Notes: generated from the letters alone by a model not told the origin. 64,000 bases of DNA from DASQPJ01 sp036268355 (GCA_036268355.1 DATAUG010000259.1:62001-126000); one strand, 5' to 3'; counted from the stretch's first letter, positions 55,122-64,000 are shown. Program-made: numbers and translations.

Positions 55122-55535
55122 TTACTTGGCCAGGGAATTCAACAGATCGGAACAAGCAGTCTCGGCCTTGCGGCACGTCTCGGCGGTCAATCTGGCGTGC
55201 ATGTGCATCGAGGCGTGCTGGGCGGACTCGTGCGCGCAGACCCTCAACGCGGCCACTGCGGCCGTGAGGATCGCCGGCACCGCGGACTCCGCCCAACCGG
55301 CGTGCCGGGACAGGCAACGCACTGTCGCATCCACCACGTCCGCGCAGTCCAGGCAGGTCCGCACGCACTCACGCATTTCCTTGATCATGCCCTCGTTCAG
55401 GCAAGCGTCCGCGCACGCCGTGGCGGCCTGGGACGCCTGCTGACTGAGCAGTAGCGCCGCGTCCAGTTTCTTGCGGTCGACCGTCCCGAATCCGGTCGGA
55501 TGGACGTCCATGATCTGCCGGGCGATGCTCTGCAC
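55122..55535 (-). CDS. Four-helix-bundle Cys-rich copper-binding-type protein
   Basis: 137 residues from GTG 55535 with GGGGAAG upstream; an ATG at 55511 is the alternative. Four amphipathic helices carry regularly spaced Cys and His (ACADACLNE, ECVRTCLDCADVVDATVRCLSRH, VCAHESAQHASMHMHA, TCRKAETACSDLL). This is the DUF326/Csp pattern in which Cys line the core of a four-helix bundle and bind copper(I). No export signal is visible, so it is expected to be cytosolic. Copper binding is inferred from the family. Confidence 0.85.
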   Translation of the reverse strand: MQSIARQIMDVHPTGFGTVDRKKLDAALLLSQQASQAATACADACLNEGMIKEMRECVRTCLDCADVVDATVRCLSRHAGWAESAVPAILTAAVAALRVCAHESAQHASMHMHARLTAETCRKAETACSDLLNSLAK

Positions 55536-55630
55536 CAACGTCTTCCCCTGTCGCTCGAAAGGCACCTCTCCCCGGGCCTGTGGCCATTGTCCCGCCGTCA
55601 CCGCCGGGCCCGGATCGAGGGTGCGACCCG

Positions 55631-57247
55631 TCAACGTGCGGGCTGTTGCGCCTGGGCCCGCATCGCCCCCCGGAGCAGGCCACCGACGTGGCCGATCACG
55701 ATGCGTTTGCGCTCGGTGTCGACGTACCAGTAGATCCGCAGAACCGAACGCCCCGGACCGTGTCCCCGGGCGATGTGTGGACCGAGGGTGACCTCGCGCC
55801 CCTCGAACACGCGGCGGTACAGCTCCAGCATCGGCAACTGCTCCCTGTGCAGTTCGGCGTGATAGCCGCTGCAACGTTGCTTGAACGCCTCGTCCGGGCC
55901 GTTGGGGAGTTCCCCGCTGCGCCAGTCCGCCCCGACCTGCTCGATGAGCAGCAGATTTGCGAGCACCCGTTCGGGGTCGTCGTAAACGCTGGCGGCCGCC
56001 GAGGTGAAAGCCTCGTCGAGGAACACCAGATGTGCGCACCGCGCCTGCGCGATGCGCACCGCCTCGAGCACAGACTCCGGAGCCGCATCCTCGGGGCCGG
56101 TCTCCCCCTCCGGCGCTTCCGGCGGCGTCCGGGCCGAAGTGAGGGTGAGCGCCCGGTCCAACGAGGCGGCGTGCGCCACCGCTGAGTCCCGCTCGCCACG
56201 CAGGACATCGATCTCCAACCGCGCCTCGAAGAGCTCGCTCTCCAGCACGGCCAGGTTCTGCTGCTGACGATCGTGGTCGGCGCACAACGCCAACCAAGCC
56301 GCCCGATCGACGACGCCGTCCGTCGTGCCGTCCGACCGGGCCAGCGTTGCCCTGGTGACCGCGTTCTGGGCGGCCCGGGCGGCGCTCTCGTGCGCATGTT
56401 GCTCTCGCCGCAGACGAGCCCGCAAGGTCGGTTCGGAGATCGACAGGGCTGACAGCCGCCCGAGCGTGTCGAACAGCTCCGTTCCCATGCCTTCGCGCCC
56501 CAGGTAAGCCAGGCTGCCGCCGACGTAGGCACGATGAAAATAGGGGTCGTCGCCAACCGCGAACCCCGGCCAGTACATCCGGACTGCCCCGGAGTAGCAG
56601 CTCAGCGTCTTGCCGATCGCGTCGGTGACGGCGTACCCGGAATGGAGGTCGACCTCGACGACATGGGCGAGACCGAGCAGGCGATCGGCTGCCCGCGCCC
56701 GGTCCAGGAACGGTTCGCCCTCCGGATCGTGGGAGATGGCCAGCACGGGCAGTCGACGGTCTCGACTCGTCAGGAACTTGACGTAGCTGGGGACCTCGGC
56801 AACGGCCAGCAACCACGGCTCGCCGACTCGCCGCCCGTCGATTTGGATGTCGATCCGGTCCACCGCGCGACGTACCACCGGAGGACGGTGCGGGGCGACC
56901 TTGGGTCGGGTTACTAGACCCTCGCGGGGCGAAAACAGGCCCACCCGGACCCGCATCCAGGCCTGTCCCTTCTCGACCCCGATGTCGATGTGGGTCCGCC
57001 AACGCCACGTGGCGTCTGACGGGTCGGCCTGATCGACCTCGAACCAGACCAGCCCGCCCGCCTCGCCGAACAGGCTCTCCCACTCGATCATGACGTCGTT
57101 CGATCGATGAGAACCACCGGACAAGGGGCTCGGGCTGACCTCGAACCGGTCGTGCAACCACCCGGCGACCGCAGCCACCGCCTGATCCAGCGCCGCGGCG
57201 CCGAGTTCGGGCGGCAGCGGCAGATGGGCCGCGTAGACCGTCTGCAT
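55631..57247 (-). CDS. Unrecognised 538-residue protein
   Basis: I do not recognise this protein. It starts MQTVYAAHLPLPPELG at 57247. Residues 1-270 look like a globular alpha/beta domain with THIDIGVEKGQAWMRVRVGLFS and SRDRRLPVLAISHDPEGEPFLDRA. Residues about 275-365 form a charged coiled coil (ALCADHDRQQQNLAVLESELFEARLEIDVLRGERDSA). The C-terminal 150 residues end in a compact beta segment, RSVLRIYWYVDTERKRIVIGHVGGLL. No signal peptide or membrane helix. It lies alone between the copper-type protein and dnaE2, all on the minus strand. Confidence 0.7.
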   Translation of the reverse strand: MQTVYAAHLPLPPELGAAALDQAVAAVAGWLHDRFEVSPSPLSGGSHRSNDVMIEWESLFGEAGGLVWFEVDQADPSDATWRWRTHIDIGVEKGQAWMRVRVGLFSPREGLVTRPKVAPHRPPVVRRAVDRIDIQIDGRRVGEPWLLAVAEVPSYVKFLTSRDRRLPVLAISHDPEGEPFLDRARAADRLLGLAHVVEVDLHSGYAVTDAIGKTLSCYSGAVRMYWPGFAVGDDPYFHRAYVGGSLAYLGREGMGTELFDTLGRLSALSISEPTLRARLRREQHAHESAARAAQNAVTRATLARSDGTTDGVVDRAAWLALCADHDRQQQNLAVLESELFEARLEIDVLRGERDSAVAHAASLDRALTLTSARTPPEAPEGETGPEDAAPESVLEAVRIAQARCAHLVFLDEAFTSAAASVYDDPERVLANLLLIEQVGADWRSGELPNGPDEAFKQRCSGYHAELHREQLPMLELYRRVFEGREVTLGPHIARGHGPGRSVLRIYWYVDTERKRIVIGHVGGLLRGAMRAQAQQPAR

Positions 57248-57337
57248 GCCTCTCCACGCTCGCCGGGCTCAGGGAACATGTGTATGTGCTTCGGGGTGAA
57301 GATCCCAGCGGCTTGTCTACCACGGTTCGGGGCCAAT

Positions 57338-60300
57338 TCATCGAAAGTCTCTGGAGCGGCCGCCGACAAACATGGGCAACGGCACGAAGTTCTCAGCAAC
57401 CAGACTCGTGACCCCGTCGGCTTTCTCCAACCGACCGCGTACGACCAGCGCCGAACTGTCCCGAGCGATCCTCCGATACCTGGCCCAGACACCGGGTGAA
57501 CAGATCACATTGAGCATCCCCGTCTCGTCCTCCAGGTTCAGGAAGATCGTCCCCGAGGCGGTCTGCGGTTGTTGGCGATGAGTCACCACACCAGCAACTC
57601 GGACCCGGTCCCGGTCTCGATGCAGCGACAGGTCAGCCAGCGCCACAACGTCCTGCTCCAGGCTCTCCCGAACGTGTTCCATCGGATGGCCGTCAGGTGT
57701 GATGCCGGTGGCCCACAGGTCGGCCATGCTGCGCTCCGCCGGCATCAGTTGGGGAAGGATCGGCGCCCGGTCGCCGACCACAGTTCCCGAAAGCCGATCG
57801 GGCCCGAGTTGGGAAACCGCCCCGGCCGCCCACAAGGCCTCCCTCCGGGACACCCCGAAGCAGTCGAAGGCGCCCGCGGTTGCCAGGGCTTCGATCTGAG
57901 CGGAGCCGGCCCCGGTCCGTACGGCGAAGTCCGCCATGTCCGAATAGGGCCTGTCCTCGGCGATGCGCTCGGCCAACTCGTCCCCGATCGAACGGACCGA
58001 CCCGATGCCGAGCCGTATCGCGGCCTTGCCCCACGAGATCACCGACTCGGTGTCCGCCGCGTCGGGTTGCTCCAGGCGAGCCGTGGCCGCCGAGGCATTC
58101 ACGTCTGGCCGGCGCACGACCACACCGTGCCGGCGCGCGTCCGCCACCAAGGACTGCGGGGAGTAGAAGCCCATCGGTTGGGCGTTGAGCAGCGCGGCGC
58201 AGAATGCAGCCGGATAACGTAGTTTGAGCCAGGAACTCGCGTAGACCAGCAACGCGAAACTGATCGAATGGCTCTCGGCGAAACCGAAGTTCGCGAAAGC
58301 GGCGATGAGGTTGAAGATCTCGTCGGCGGCGGCACCGGTGATGCCATGGGTGCGCGCCATGCCGGCGTACAGTTCCTCGCGCAACTCCGCCATCTGCTGC
58401 GCCGACCGTTTCGAGCCGACCGCACGCCGCACCCGGTCGGCCTGGGTAGCCGAACACCCGGCCGCGTCGACGACCATCTGCATCAGCTGTTCCTGGAACA
58501 TAGGCACACCGAGCGTGCGCCTAAGACAGTTCTCCAACGACGGATGCGGATAACTGACCGGCTCCCGGCCGTTGCGTCGGCGAATGAACGGGTGGACCGA
58601 ACCGCCCTGAATCGGGCCAGGTCTGATCAGCGCGATCTCGAGCACGAGGTCGTAGAAACACCTGGGCGCCAGCCGGGGAAGAGTGGCCATCTGAGCCCTC
58701 GACTCGACCTGGAACACCCCCACCGAGTCGGCCCGGCAGAGCATCTCGTAGACCTCGGAGTCCTCCTTGGGAATCGTCGCCAGCGTCCAGTCGGTGCCGT
58801 GGAAATCTCGCACCAGGTCGAAGCAGCCATGCAAGGCGGAGAGCATTCCCAACCCCAGCAGGTCGAACTTGACGAGGTTGACCAACGGCGAGGCACAGTC
58901 GTCCTTGTCCCACTGCACGACCGTGCGATCGACCATCCTGGCCCATTCCACCGGGCAGACCTCGACCACCGGCCGATCGCAGATGACCATCCCGCCGGAG
59001 TGGATGCCCAGATGTCGAGGGAACCCGAGCAGTTGGTTCGCCAGCCCGAGGACCTCGGGAGGAACCTCGTCGTCGGTGGGCTGACTGGTGTTGTCGTATC
59101 GGTAGATCTCCCGGGCGAAGGCGTCCTGCGCCCCGGTCGAGTACCCCAGTGCCTTTGCCATGTCGCGTACCGCCGAGCGGGGTCGGTAGGAGATTACGTT
59201 CGCCACCTGTGCCGCGTGCCGGCGACCGTAGCGGGCGTAGACGTGTTGGATCACCTCCTCCCGGCGCCCGGATTCGATGTCGATGTCGATGTCCGGTGGC
59301 TCACCGCGTTCCGGGGACAGGAAACGTTCGAAGAGCAGTCCGTAGTAGACCGCGTCCACGGCCGTTATCCCAAGCGCATAACAGACCGCGGAATTGGCCG
59401 CGGACCCCCGGCCCTGGCAGAGGATGTCGCGGGACCGCGCGAATTCCACGATCTCGTGCACGATCAGGAAGTAGCCCGGGAAGTCCAACCTCTCGATCAT
59501 CTGCAACTCGCGGTCGAGTTGGGCGTAGGCACCGGGTTGACGTTCGGCGCCACGTGGACCGTAACGGGTCGCCGCCCCGCGTTCTGCCAGTTCGCGCAAC
59601 CAACTCATCGCGGTGTGCCCTACGGGTACCGGGAAATCGGGCAATCGAGGGCGGATCAACGCCAGGTCGAACGCACACTGTTCGCCCAGAACGACCGCCT
59701 GCCGCAGCGCGTCGGGGTACCTGTGGAATCGATGCGCCTGCTCGGCCCCCGAACGCAGATGGGCGGTGCCCGCGGCGGGCAGCCAGCCGGCCATGTCGTT
59801 CAAACAGCGCCGGGCCCGCACGGCGGACAGCGCGGCGGCCAACCTGTGCCGGTCCGGTGTCGTGTAGTGGGCATTGGCGGTGGCCACCACGGGCAGGCTG
59901 AATCGCCTGGCGAGGCCGGCCAGCGCATCGATCCGCGCGGCATCCTCCGGCTGGCCATGGTCGGTGAGTTCGACCACGACGTTGTCCCGGCCGAACAATG
60001 CGACCAGCCGGTCCAACTCACGCACTGCTGCGGACTCTCCCCCCGACCCGCCCTGCGCGAGAGCCGCCGGAACCGTTCCCTTACGACAACCGGTCAGCAC
60101 CGACCAGTTGTTCTCCGCGGCCGCGCCGAGCGCCTCCAAGTCGTGCGCCGGGCGACCCTTCACCTCACCGGTGGCATGGCCGTCGCTGATTGCCGTGGAC
60201 AGCCGCGAGTAGCCGTCCGGGTCGCGAGCCAGGAGCAACACGTGTCGCCCCTCGGGATCGGCGTTCCCGTTCTGCGGGCGGGTCAGCCCCAGGCTCAACT

Positions 60301-60694
60301 CGGCACCGAACACAGTCGGCAGTCCGTACCTCGCCGCCGCTTCCGCGAATCTGACCACTCCGTAGAACCCGTCGTGATCGGTTATCGCCAGCGCCGTGAG
60401 ACCCAGCCGAACGGCCTCCTCGACCATTTCCTCCGGATGTGATGCTCCGTCCAAGAAGCTGAAATTGGTGTGCGCATGCAATTCCGCATACGCGATGTCG
60501 CCACCGAAGGACCGTTCGACGTCCGGACGTGGTTCATACGGCGCCCGACGCATGCTGCCAGGACGTTCCGGCTCGGTCCCGAACGCCGGCCTGGGACGAT
60601 CCTCCGGAGGTCGGTTCTCTCCCGAGGGCGGGAACTTCCCGGAGAGCCGTTGCTCCAATTCCCGCCACGGCATCGGCGGATTTCCCCAACCCAC
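57338..60694 (-). CDS. dnaE2: Error-prone DNA polymerase DnaE2 (ImuC)
   Basis: 1118 residues from GTG 60694, with GAGGAGGG upstream. C-family polymerase: N-terminal PHP domain (YAELHAHTNFSFLDGASHPEE), catalytic aspartates in PDIDIDIESGRR near 470, palm and thumb, helix-hairpin-helix (SIGDELAERIAEDRP), and C-terminal OB fold (GTIFLNLEDETGMLNVICSP). It lacks the replicative DnaE1 C-terminal tail. It performs SOS mutagenic synthesis with ImuB. It lies 49 bp after imuB on the same strand with no SOS box of its own, so co-transcription is likely. Confidence 0.96.
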   Translation of the reverse strand: MGWGNPPMPWRELEQRLSGKFPPSGENRPPEDRPRPAFGTEPERPGSMRRAPYEPRPDVERSFGGDIAYAELHAHTNFSFLDGASHPEEMVEEAVRLGLTALAITDHDGFYGVVRFAEAAARYGLPTVFGAELSLGLTRPQNGNADPEGRHVLLLARDPDGYSRLSTAISDGHATGEVKGRPAHDLEALGAAAENNWSVLTGCRKGTVPAALAQGGSGGESAAVRELDRLVALFGRDNVVVELTDHGQPEDAARIDALAGLARRFSLPVVATANAHYTTPDRHRLAAALSAVRARRCLNDMAGWLPAAGTAHLRSGAEQAHRFHRYPDALRQAVVLGEQCAFDLALIRPRLPDFPVPVGHTAMSWLRELAERGAATRYGPRGAERQPGAYAQLDRELQMIERLDFPGYFLIVHEIVEFARSRDILCQGRGSAANSAVCYALGITAVDAVYYGLLFERFLSPERGEPPDIDIDIESGRREEVIQHVYARYGRRHAAQVANVISYRPRSAVRDMAKALGYSTGAQDAFAREIYRYDNTSQPTDDEVPPEVLGLANQLLGFPRHLGIHSGGMVICDRPVVEVCPVEWARMVDRTVVQWDKDDCASPLVNLVKFDLLGLGMLSALHGCFDLVRDFHGTDWTLATIPKEDSEVYEMLCRADSVGVFQVESRAQMATLPRLAPRCFYDLVLEIALIRPGPIQGGSVHPFIRRRNGREPVSYPHPSLENCLRRTLGVPMFQEQLMQMVVDAAGCSATQADRVRRAVGSKRSAQQMAELREELYAGMARTHGITGAAADEIFNLIAAFANFGFAESHSISFALLVYASSWLKLRYPAAFCAALLNAQPMGFYSPQSLVADARRHGVVVRRPDVNASAATARLEQPDAADTESVISWGKAAIRLGIGSVRSIGDELAERIAEDRPYSDMADFAVRTGAGSAQIEALATAGAFDCFGVSRREALWAAGAVSQLGPDRLSGTVVGDRAPILPQLMPAERSMADLWATGITPDGHPMEHVRESLEQDVVALADLSLHRDRDRVRVAGVVTHRQQPQTASGTIFLNLEDETGMLNVICSPGVWARYRRIARDSSALVVRGRLEKADGVTSLVAENFVPLPMFVGGRSRDFR

Positions 60695-60743
60695 TGTTCC
60701 CTCCCTCCTCGAAATCCCGACAGAAATAAAAACTGACGCATCA

Positions 60744-62378
60744 TCAGTCGTACACCCCTTCGACGTACCACATCCCGGCATCCTGCAGCAGAAGCCAACC
60801 GGCACCGTCCGTGGTGGCGATCTGGAACCGGATGCGCAATCGGGCGGTGGCTGAGTCCCACCACCGCTCGTCGGCCGGCCACGGGCCGGCCCAGCACAGC
60901 ACTCGACGGGGCGACTCCTTGCCGACAATCAGCCTGGCCGGCACGGCGGACAGCGCGTAGCGATCCGTCACAGCCACCGGCATGCCCGCGTCGTCGGTCA
61001 ACACAGCAGGCACAGGGATCGGTGGGACCAGCGCCGGGCTGGGTTCGGGAACCCGACCCGGCCAGGGCCCGTCGTCGCGTCGCGACTCACGCGGATCCCC
61101 CCAGCTGACATAGCGAACCCGCTCACCCGGACCACGGCCACCACCGAGCGACGCGGTCAGGACCGACGGCTGCCCGAGCAGGCCCTGTACCCGAGAAAGC
61201 GCCCGGCCGGCTCGTCCTGCGGCCTCGGCGTCGGTACCCGATGGGGCCCACAGACCCAACTGTTCCCCACCGTGGGGGATCACCTCATCCGGCACCAACC
61301 GCAGGACCGCTATCCCCGAGCGTGGTCTCGCCGGAGACATCGCACCGGATCGGTTTGTCAACCATCCGTCCAGTTGCCAGCGAACCCGCTCCGCGATCGC
61401 AGCGGCGGTCAGCACACCCTCGTGCCGCCACACCCGGGTGTGCCGCTCACCGCTCTCGGTCTCCGCCTCGACGCTGACCCTGGTGCATCCCATCCCGAGC
61501 GCGGTCAGCCGTAGATGCAGTTGGTCGGCCAACCGACGGGCCGCGAACGCGGCCCGTTCCACCGAATCCGCCGGTGGGTCGAGCACCACCGAAACCATCA
61601 GATCCGGTGGCGGGATCCGCGCATCCGGCGGTCGCGGGTCCAGGCCGCGTGCCAGGCGGTGAACGAGGAGGCCGTCCGCGCCGAACCGAGCCATCACGTC
61701 CGCGGCCGGCAGAGCGGCGAACTCACCCAGGGTGCGCAGCCCGAGTCGCCGTAACAGGTCGGCCAGATCCGGTCGGTCGATCACGTCCAGTGGATGACCG
61801 GCGAGGAACTCCGGTGTCCGACCAGCGGGCACCACAGCACCACGTCGGGCCGCGAGTGTGGCGGCGAAGGGACCTTCTGCCACACCGGCACGACAGGCGT
61901 CGCCCGGACCGGCCGCCGAGGCCTCGTCGGCCAGTCGGGCCGCCGCGGCGGCATCGCCCCCGAAGTAACGCGCCGGGCCCCGAGCCGCCACGGCGCACAA
62001 GCCTGGCCGGATGACCTCGACACCCGGCGCCACGGCCTCCACCGCGGCAACCACGGGTTCGAACGCCCTGGCCTCCTCGGCGAGGTCCCGATCCAGCACC
62101 GCAAGTTCAGGACAGCGATACTGCGCCTCCCTGCGGCCCAACCCCCGACGCACCCCGGCGCGCCGCGCGGTGCCGGTGCACGAGAGCACGACACCACCGG
62201 ACAGGACCGCGGCTGCGGTGTCCGGCGCCAACCCGACGGCGGCGGCAGCAGTCAGCACCGGCCAGTCCGGTGACCAGATCGCGATGGTCCGTCCGGCGGG
62301 TGGATCCGCCGGACGAACCTCGCACCCAGCCGCCGACAATCGAACGGGGCGCTCACGGACCGGTCGGGCAACTGCCAT
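60744..62378 (-). CDS. imuB: ImuB, inactive Y-family polymerase of the mutasome
   Basis: 544 residues. Y-family-like fold (RTIAIWSPDWPVLTAAA; little-finger region VERAAFAARRLADQLHLRLTALG) but without the catalytic carboxylate DxD and SxDE motifs, as in ImuB. A beta-clamp-binding motif QLGLW is near 373-377, with a long C-terminal region for partner contacts. It tethers DnaE2 and ImuA' to the clamp. A perfect SOS box lies 12 bp upstream of the ATG. Confidence 0.94.
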   Translation of the reverse strand: MAVARPVRERPVRLSAAGCEVRPADPPAGRTIAIWSPDWPVLTAAAAVGLAPDTAAAVLSGGVVLSCTGTARRAGVRRGLGRREAQYRCPELAVLDRDLAEEARAFEPVVAAVEAVAPGVEVIRPGLCAVAARGPARYFGGDAAAAARLADEASAAGPGDACRAGVAEGPFAATLAARRGAVVPAGRTPEFLAGHPLDVIDRPDLADLLRRLGLRTLGEFAALPAADVMARFGADGLLVHRLARGLDPRPPDARIPPPDLMVSVVLDPPADSVERAAFAARRLADQLHLRLTALGMGCTRVSVEAETESGERHTRVWRHEGVLTAAAIAERVRWQLDGWLTNRSGAMSPARPRSGIAVLRLVPDEVIPHGGEQLGLWAPSGTDAEAAGRAGRALSRVQGLLGQPSVLTASLGGGRGPGERVRYVSWGDPRESRRDDGPWPGRVPEPSPALVPPIPVPAVLTDDAGMPVAVTDRYALSAVPARLIVGKESPRRVLCWAGPWPADERWWDSATARLRIRFQIATTDGAGWLLLQDAGMWYVEGVYD

Positions 62379-62390
62379 GCCCGACTATGT

Positions 62391-62406
62391 TCGAACATAT
62401 GTTCGA
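62391..62406. promoter_or_regulatory. SOS (LexA) box at imuB
   Basis: TCGAACATATGTTCGA, a perfect match to the actinobacterial LexA consensus TCGAACNNNNGTTCGA, 12 bp upstream of the imuB ATG. The proximity means the operator overlaps the translation start region. Confidence 0.93.
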
Positions 62407-62432
62407 TTGTCAAGCCTGATGTCTCAGCCTTG

Positions 62433-62447
62433 CTGACGTAGCGTCAG
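62433..62447. repeat. Dispersed palindrome, perfect copy (imuA'-imuB spacer)
   Basis: CTGACGTAGCGTCAG in the non-coding spacer between imuA' and imuB. Shows the motif is not confined to coding sequence. Confidence 0.6.
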
Positions 62448-62457
62448 ATATGCCCGA

Positions 62458-63219
62458 TCAGCCGACCGCACCGACTTGCACCGACATCGATTCACCCACC
62501 GACTCGAATGTCTCACCGCGGGCGGACAACCGGAGTTCGACGTTCTCCGTACGACAACCCAGCACTCCCCGCCCGGACACCCCGACAAGCAGACGGTGGG
62601 TGGACAGTCGTCCGTGGCCGACCCCCAGCCCCTCCCAGTGCGCCGCCACCGACCGGATGCGGACGTCCGCCCCCGCCCACGGCCCCAACGAGACGAGGAC
62701 CGCGCCGTGCCGCCGGACCCGGGCCGTGAGCGGCCGGGTGTCCGCCGGACGCAACGCTGTGGGCGCACGAATCGCAACCAGGTCGAAGCCGTCCAGCAGT
62801 GCGGCCACGACGCGCACCCAGTCGCGCCCCGGTTCCGGTACCAGGGCCAACCTGTCGAGGGCCACACCGGCCTCGGCGGCCGCCACCAGGCCGACACCGG
62901 GACCGTTGACCAATGCGCACCAGTACCCGGCCCTGGACACCTCGGCCATCAGGAGCAAGAGCAGCGAACACCCACCTGGCGCCACCGCCTCCAGGTACCG
63001 GCCCTCCTCCGGATCCCCGGAAGGACCGGATCTCCCCGGCAGCAACGGGCCTGCCACACCGACCTCGACCGTGCTGCCCCGACGCAGGCCACCGCCGGAC
63101 AGGATCGGTCGCAGTACGCCCGGGACAGGCAGCACCGACCTGACCGGAGCGGTGGCCGAAGCCCGAGAGACCGCACCGGCAGGAAATCTGGAAATCAGGT
63201 CGGCAACCGTGGTCGACAT
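62458..63219 (-). CDS. ImuA', mutasome accessory protein
   Basis: 253 residues from ATG 63219 (MSTTVADLISRFPAG). RecA-like fold remnant: VLPVPGVLRPILSGGGLRRGSTVEVGV, where a Walker A would be, then SLLLLLMAEVSRAGYWCALV and the strand LDRLALVPEPGRDW. No canonical P-loop remains. In mycobacteria ImuA' works with ImuB and DnaE2 and is essential for induced mutagenesis. Its own SOS box is 10 bp upstream. Confidence 0.85.
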   Translation of the reverse strand: MSTTVADLISRFPAGAVSRASATAPVRSVLPVPGVLRPILSGGGLRRGSTVEVGVAGPLLPGRSGPSGDPEEGRYLEAVAPGGCSLLLLLMAEVSRAGYWCALVNGPGVGLVAAAEAGVALDRLALVPEPGRDWVRVVAALLDGFDLVAIRAPTALRPADTRPLTARVRRHGAVLVSLGPWAGADVRIRSVAAHWEGLGVGHGRLSTHRLLVGVSGRGVLGCRTENVELRLSARGETFESVGESMSVQVGAVG

Positions 63220-63229
63220 CGTGCTATGT

Positions 63230-63245
63230 TCGAACACATGTTCGA
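63230..63245. promoter_or_regulatory. SOS (LexA) box at imuA'
   Basis: TCGAACACATGTTCGA, perfect TCGAAC-N4-GTTCGA, 10 bp upstream of the imuA' ATG and 84 bp from the divergent CoA-lyase start. Confidence 0.93.
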
Positions 63246-63329
63246 TATACGCAAGCCGGTGGAGCACCGCCCCACGTCACCCGCGGAAGATAATCGCCGG
63301 GTCAGCGTGCCACCGCCCCGAGGAGCCCC

Positions 63330-64000
63330 ATGTCGACCCAGGACCTGGCGTCCGCCATCAGCCTGCTGTTCGTGCCCGGTCATCGGCCCGACCGCTTCGC
63401 CAAGGCCGCCGAGTCCGGCGCCGGGGCGATCATCCTCGACCTGGAGGACGCGGTCGCTCCCGACGCCAAGGTGGAGGCCCGGCGGCACGTGGTCGAATGG
63501 TTGGCCACCGGGGGCGGTGGAATTGTGCGGATCAACCCACCCGGGACCCCTTGGTATGCCGATGACCTCGCCGCTGTCGGGGGCGCGGCTGTCATGCTCC
63601 CCAAGGTGGAGACCGCCGCACAGGTCGCGGCTGTCGTCGATGCACTCGGCGCCGGCGCCCAGGTGCTGCCGCTCATCGAGACCGCCGCCGGGGTCCTGGC
63701 CGCCGACCAGGTGCTGGCCGTACCGGGCGTGGTGCGGGCGGCATTCGGGTCCATCGACCTGTCGGCTCAACTCGGGACCGACCCGAACGACCACCAGGCG
63801 TTCCTCTTCGCCCGCTCGCGACTCGTGCTCGCCAGCGCGGCAGCAGGTGCGGCCGGACCGGTCGACGGGGTCACCACCGACGTGACCGACGACCAACGCC
63901 TCGGCGCCGACTCCCGGCACGGAGCCGCCCTCGGCTTCACCGGCAAGTTGTGCATCCATCCTCGCCAACTGCCCACGGTTCACAACGCCTTCGGCCCGAC
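63330..64000 (+). CDS. CitE/HpcH-family CoA-ester lyase, 3' end cut by window
   Basis: The first 223 residues are visible and the frame is open at the window end. ATG 63330 has GAGGAG six bases upstream. The HpcH/HpaI aldolase fold has the CoA-lyase signatures SLLFVPGHRPDRFAKA, LDLEDAV, VRINPPGTPW, MLPKVE, PLIETAAGVL and GFTGKLCIHPRQ. Family members cleave citramalyl-, malyl- or citryl-CoA. Given the ethylmalonyl-CoA genes upstream, a malyl/methylmalyl-CoA-lyase role is possible but unproven; the distance (40 kb) weakens it. Confidence 0.9.
   Translation, partial: MSTQDLASAISLLFVPGHRPDRFAKAAESGAGAIILDLEDAVAPDAKVEARRHVVEWLATGGGGIVRINPPGTPWYADDLAAVGGAAVMLPKVETAAQVAAVVDALGAGAQVLPLIETAAGVLAADQVLAVPGVVRAAFGSIDLSAQLGTDPNDHQAFLFARSRLVLASAAAGAAGPVDGVTTDVTDDQRLGADSRHGAALGFTGKLCIHPRQLPTVHNAFGP

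Overview
The base composition, codon use (G/C third positions, frequent GTG/TTG starts) and gene order point to a high-GC actinobacterium. Supporting markers are the GlgE/GlgB glucan pair, NucS endonuclease, MurA with Asp instead of the catalytic Cys, actinobacterial SOS boxes, DivIVA-type coiled coils, and the conserved order argS-lysA-hom-thrC-thrB-rho-rpmE-prfA-prmC-sua5-LMW-PTP-wecA-atpIBEFHAGDC. The genus cannot be fixed from the sequence alone. The window looks chromosomal: there is no phage, plasmid, transposase or CRISPR locus. The only hints of past recombination are a partial tRNA-Arg copy and a frameshifted P450.

Layout. 1-5.2 kb: glgE (5' cut by the window edge), glgB and a secreted seven-repeat delta-60 protein. 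5.2-9.2 kb: thioredoxin-TPR co-chaperone, small membrane protein, SPFH and NfeD pair, MeaB GTPase. 9.2-23.6 kb: genes of the ethylmalonyl-CoA pathway (thiolase, epimerase, crotonyl-CoA carboxylase/reductase, a tandem-fused 3-hydroxyacyl-CoA dehydrogenase, ethylmalonyl-CoA mutase), interleaved with DedA, two DivIVA-like proteins, SIMPL and FmdB proteins, a decayed P450 and nucS. 23.8-30.2 kb: two small secreted/membrane genes, murA, an amino-acid ABC transporter and a cobalamin adenosyltransferase. 30.2-37.8 kb: complete F1Fo ATP synthase operon on the minus strand. 38-52.8 kb: envelope, translation-termination and amino-acid genes listed above. 52.9-57.3 kb: tRNA-Arg(CCG) with a partial copy, nitronate monooxygenase, a PrmC-like methyltransferase, a Cys-rich four-helix protein and an unknown 538-residue protein. 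57.3-63.2 kb: dnaE2, imuB and imuA', the mutasome, with a perfect SOS box in front of both imuA' and imuB. 63.3 kb to the end: a CitE-family CoA-ester lyase cut by the window edge.

How the genes work together. Thiolase, hydroxyacyl-CoA dehydrogenase, Ccr, epimerase and Ecm form the core of C2 assimilation through ethylmalonyl-CoA. MeaB and the adenosyltransferase service the B12 mutase, and the CitE-like lyase could act at the end of the route. NucS (mismatch correction) and ImuA'/ImuB/DnaE2 (SOS mutagenesis) are opposing mutation-rate functions in the same window.

Non-coding structure is rich. There are tandem arrays with exact periods of 17, 29, 30, 32, 51 and 79 bp, long perfect inverted repeats acting as terminators, and a dispersed palindrome CTGACGNNNCGTCAG that occurs far more often than base composition predicts.
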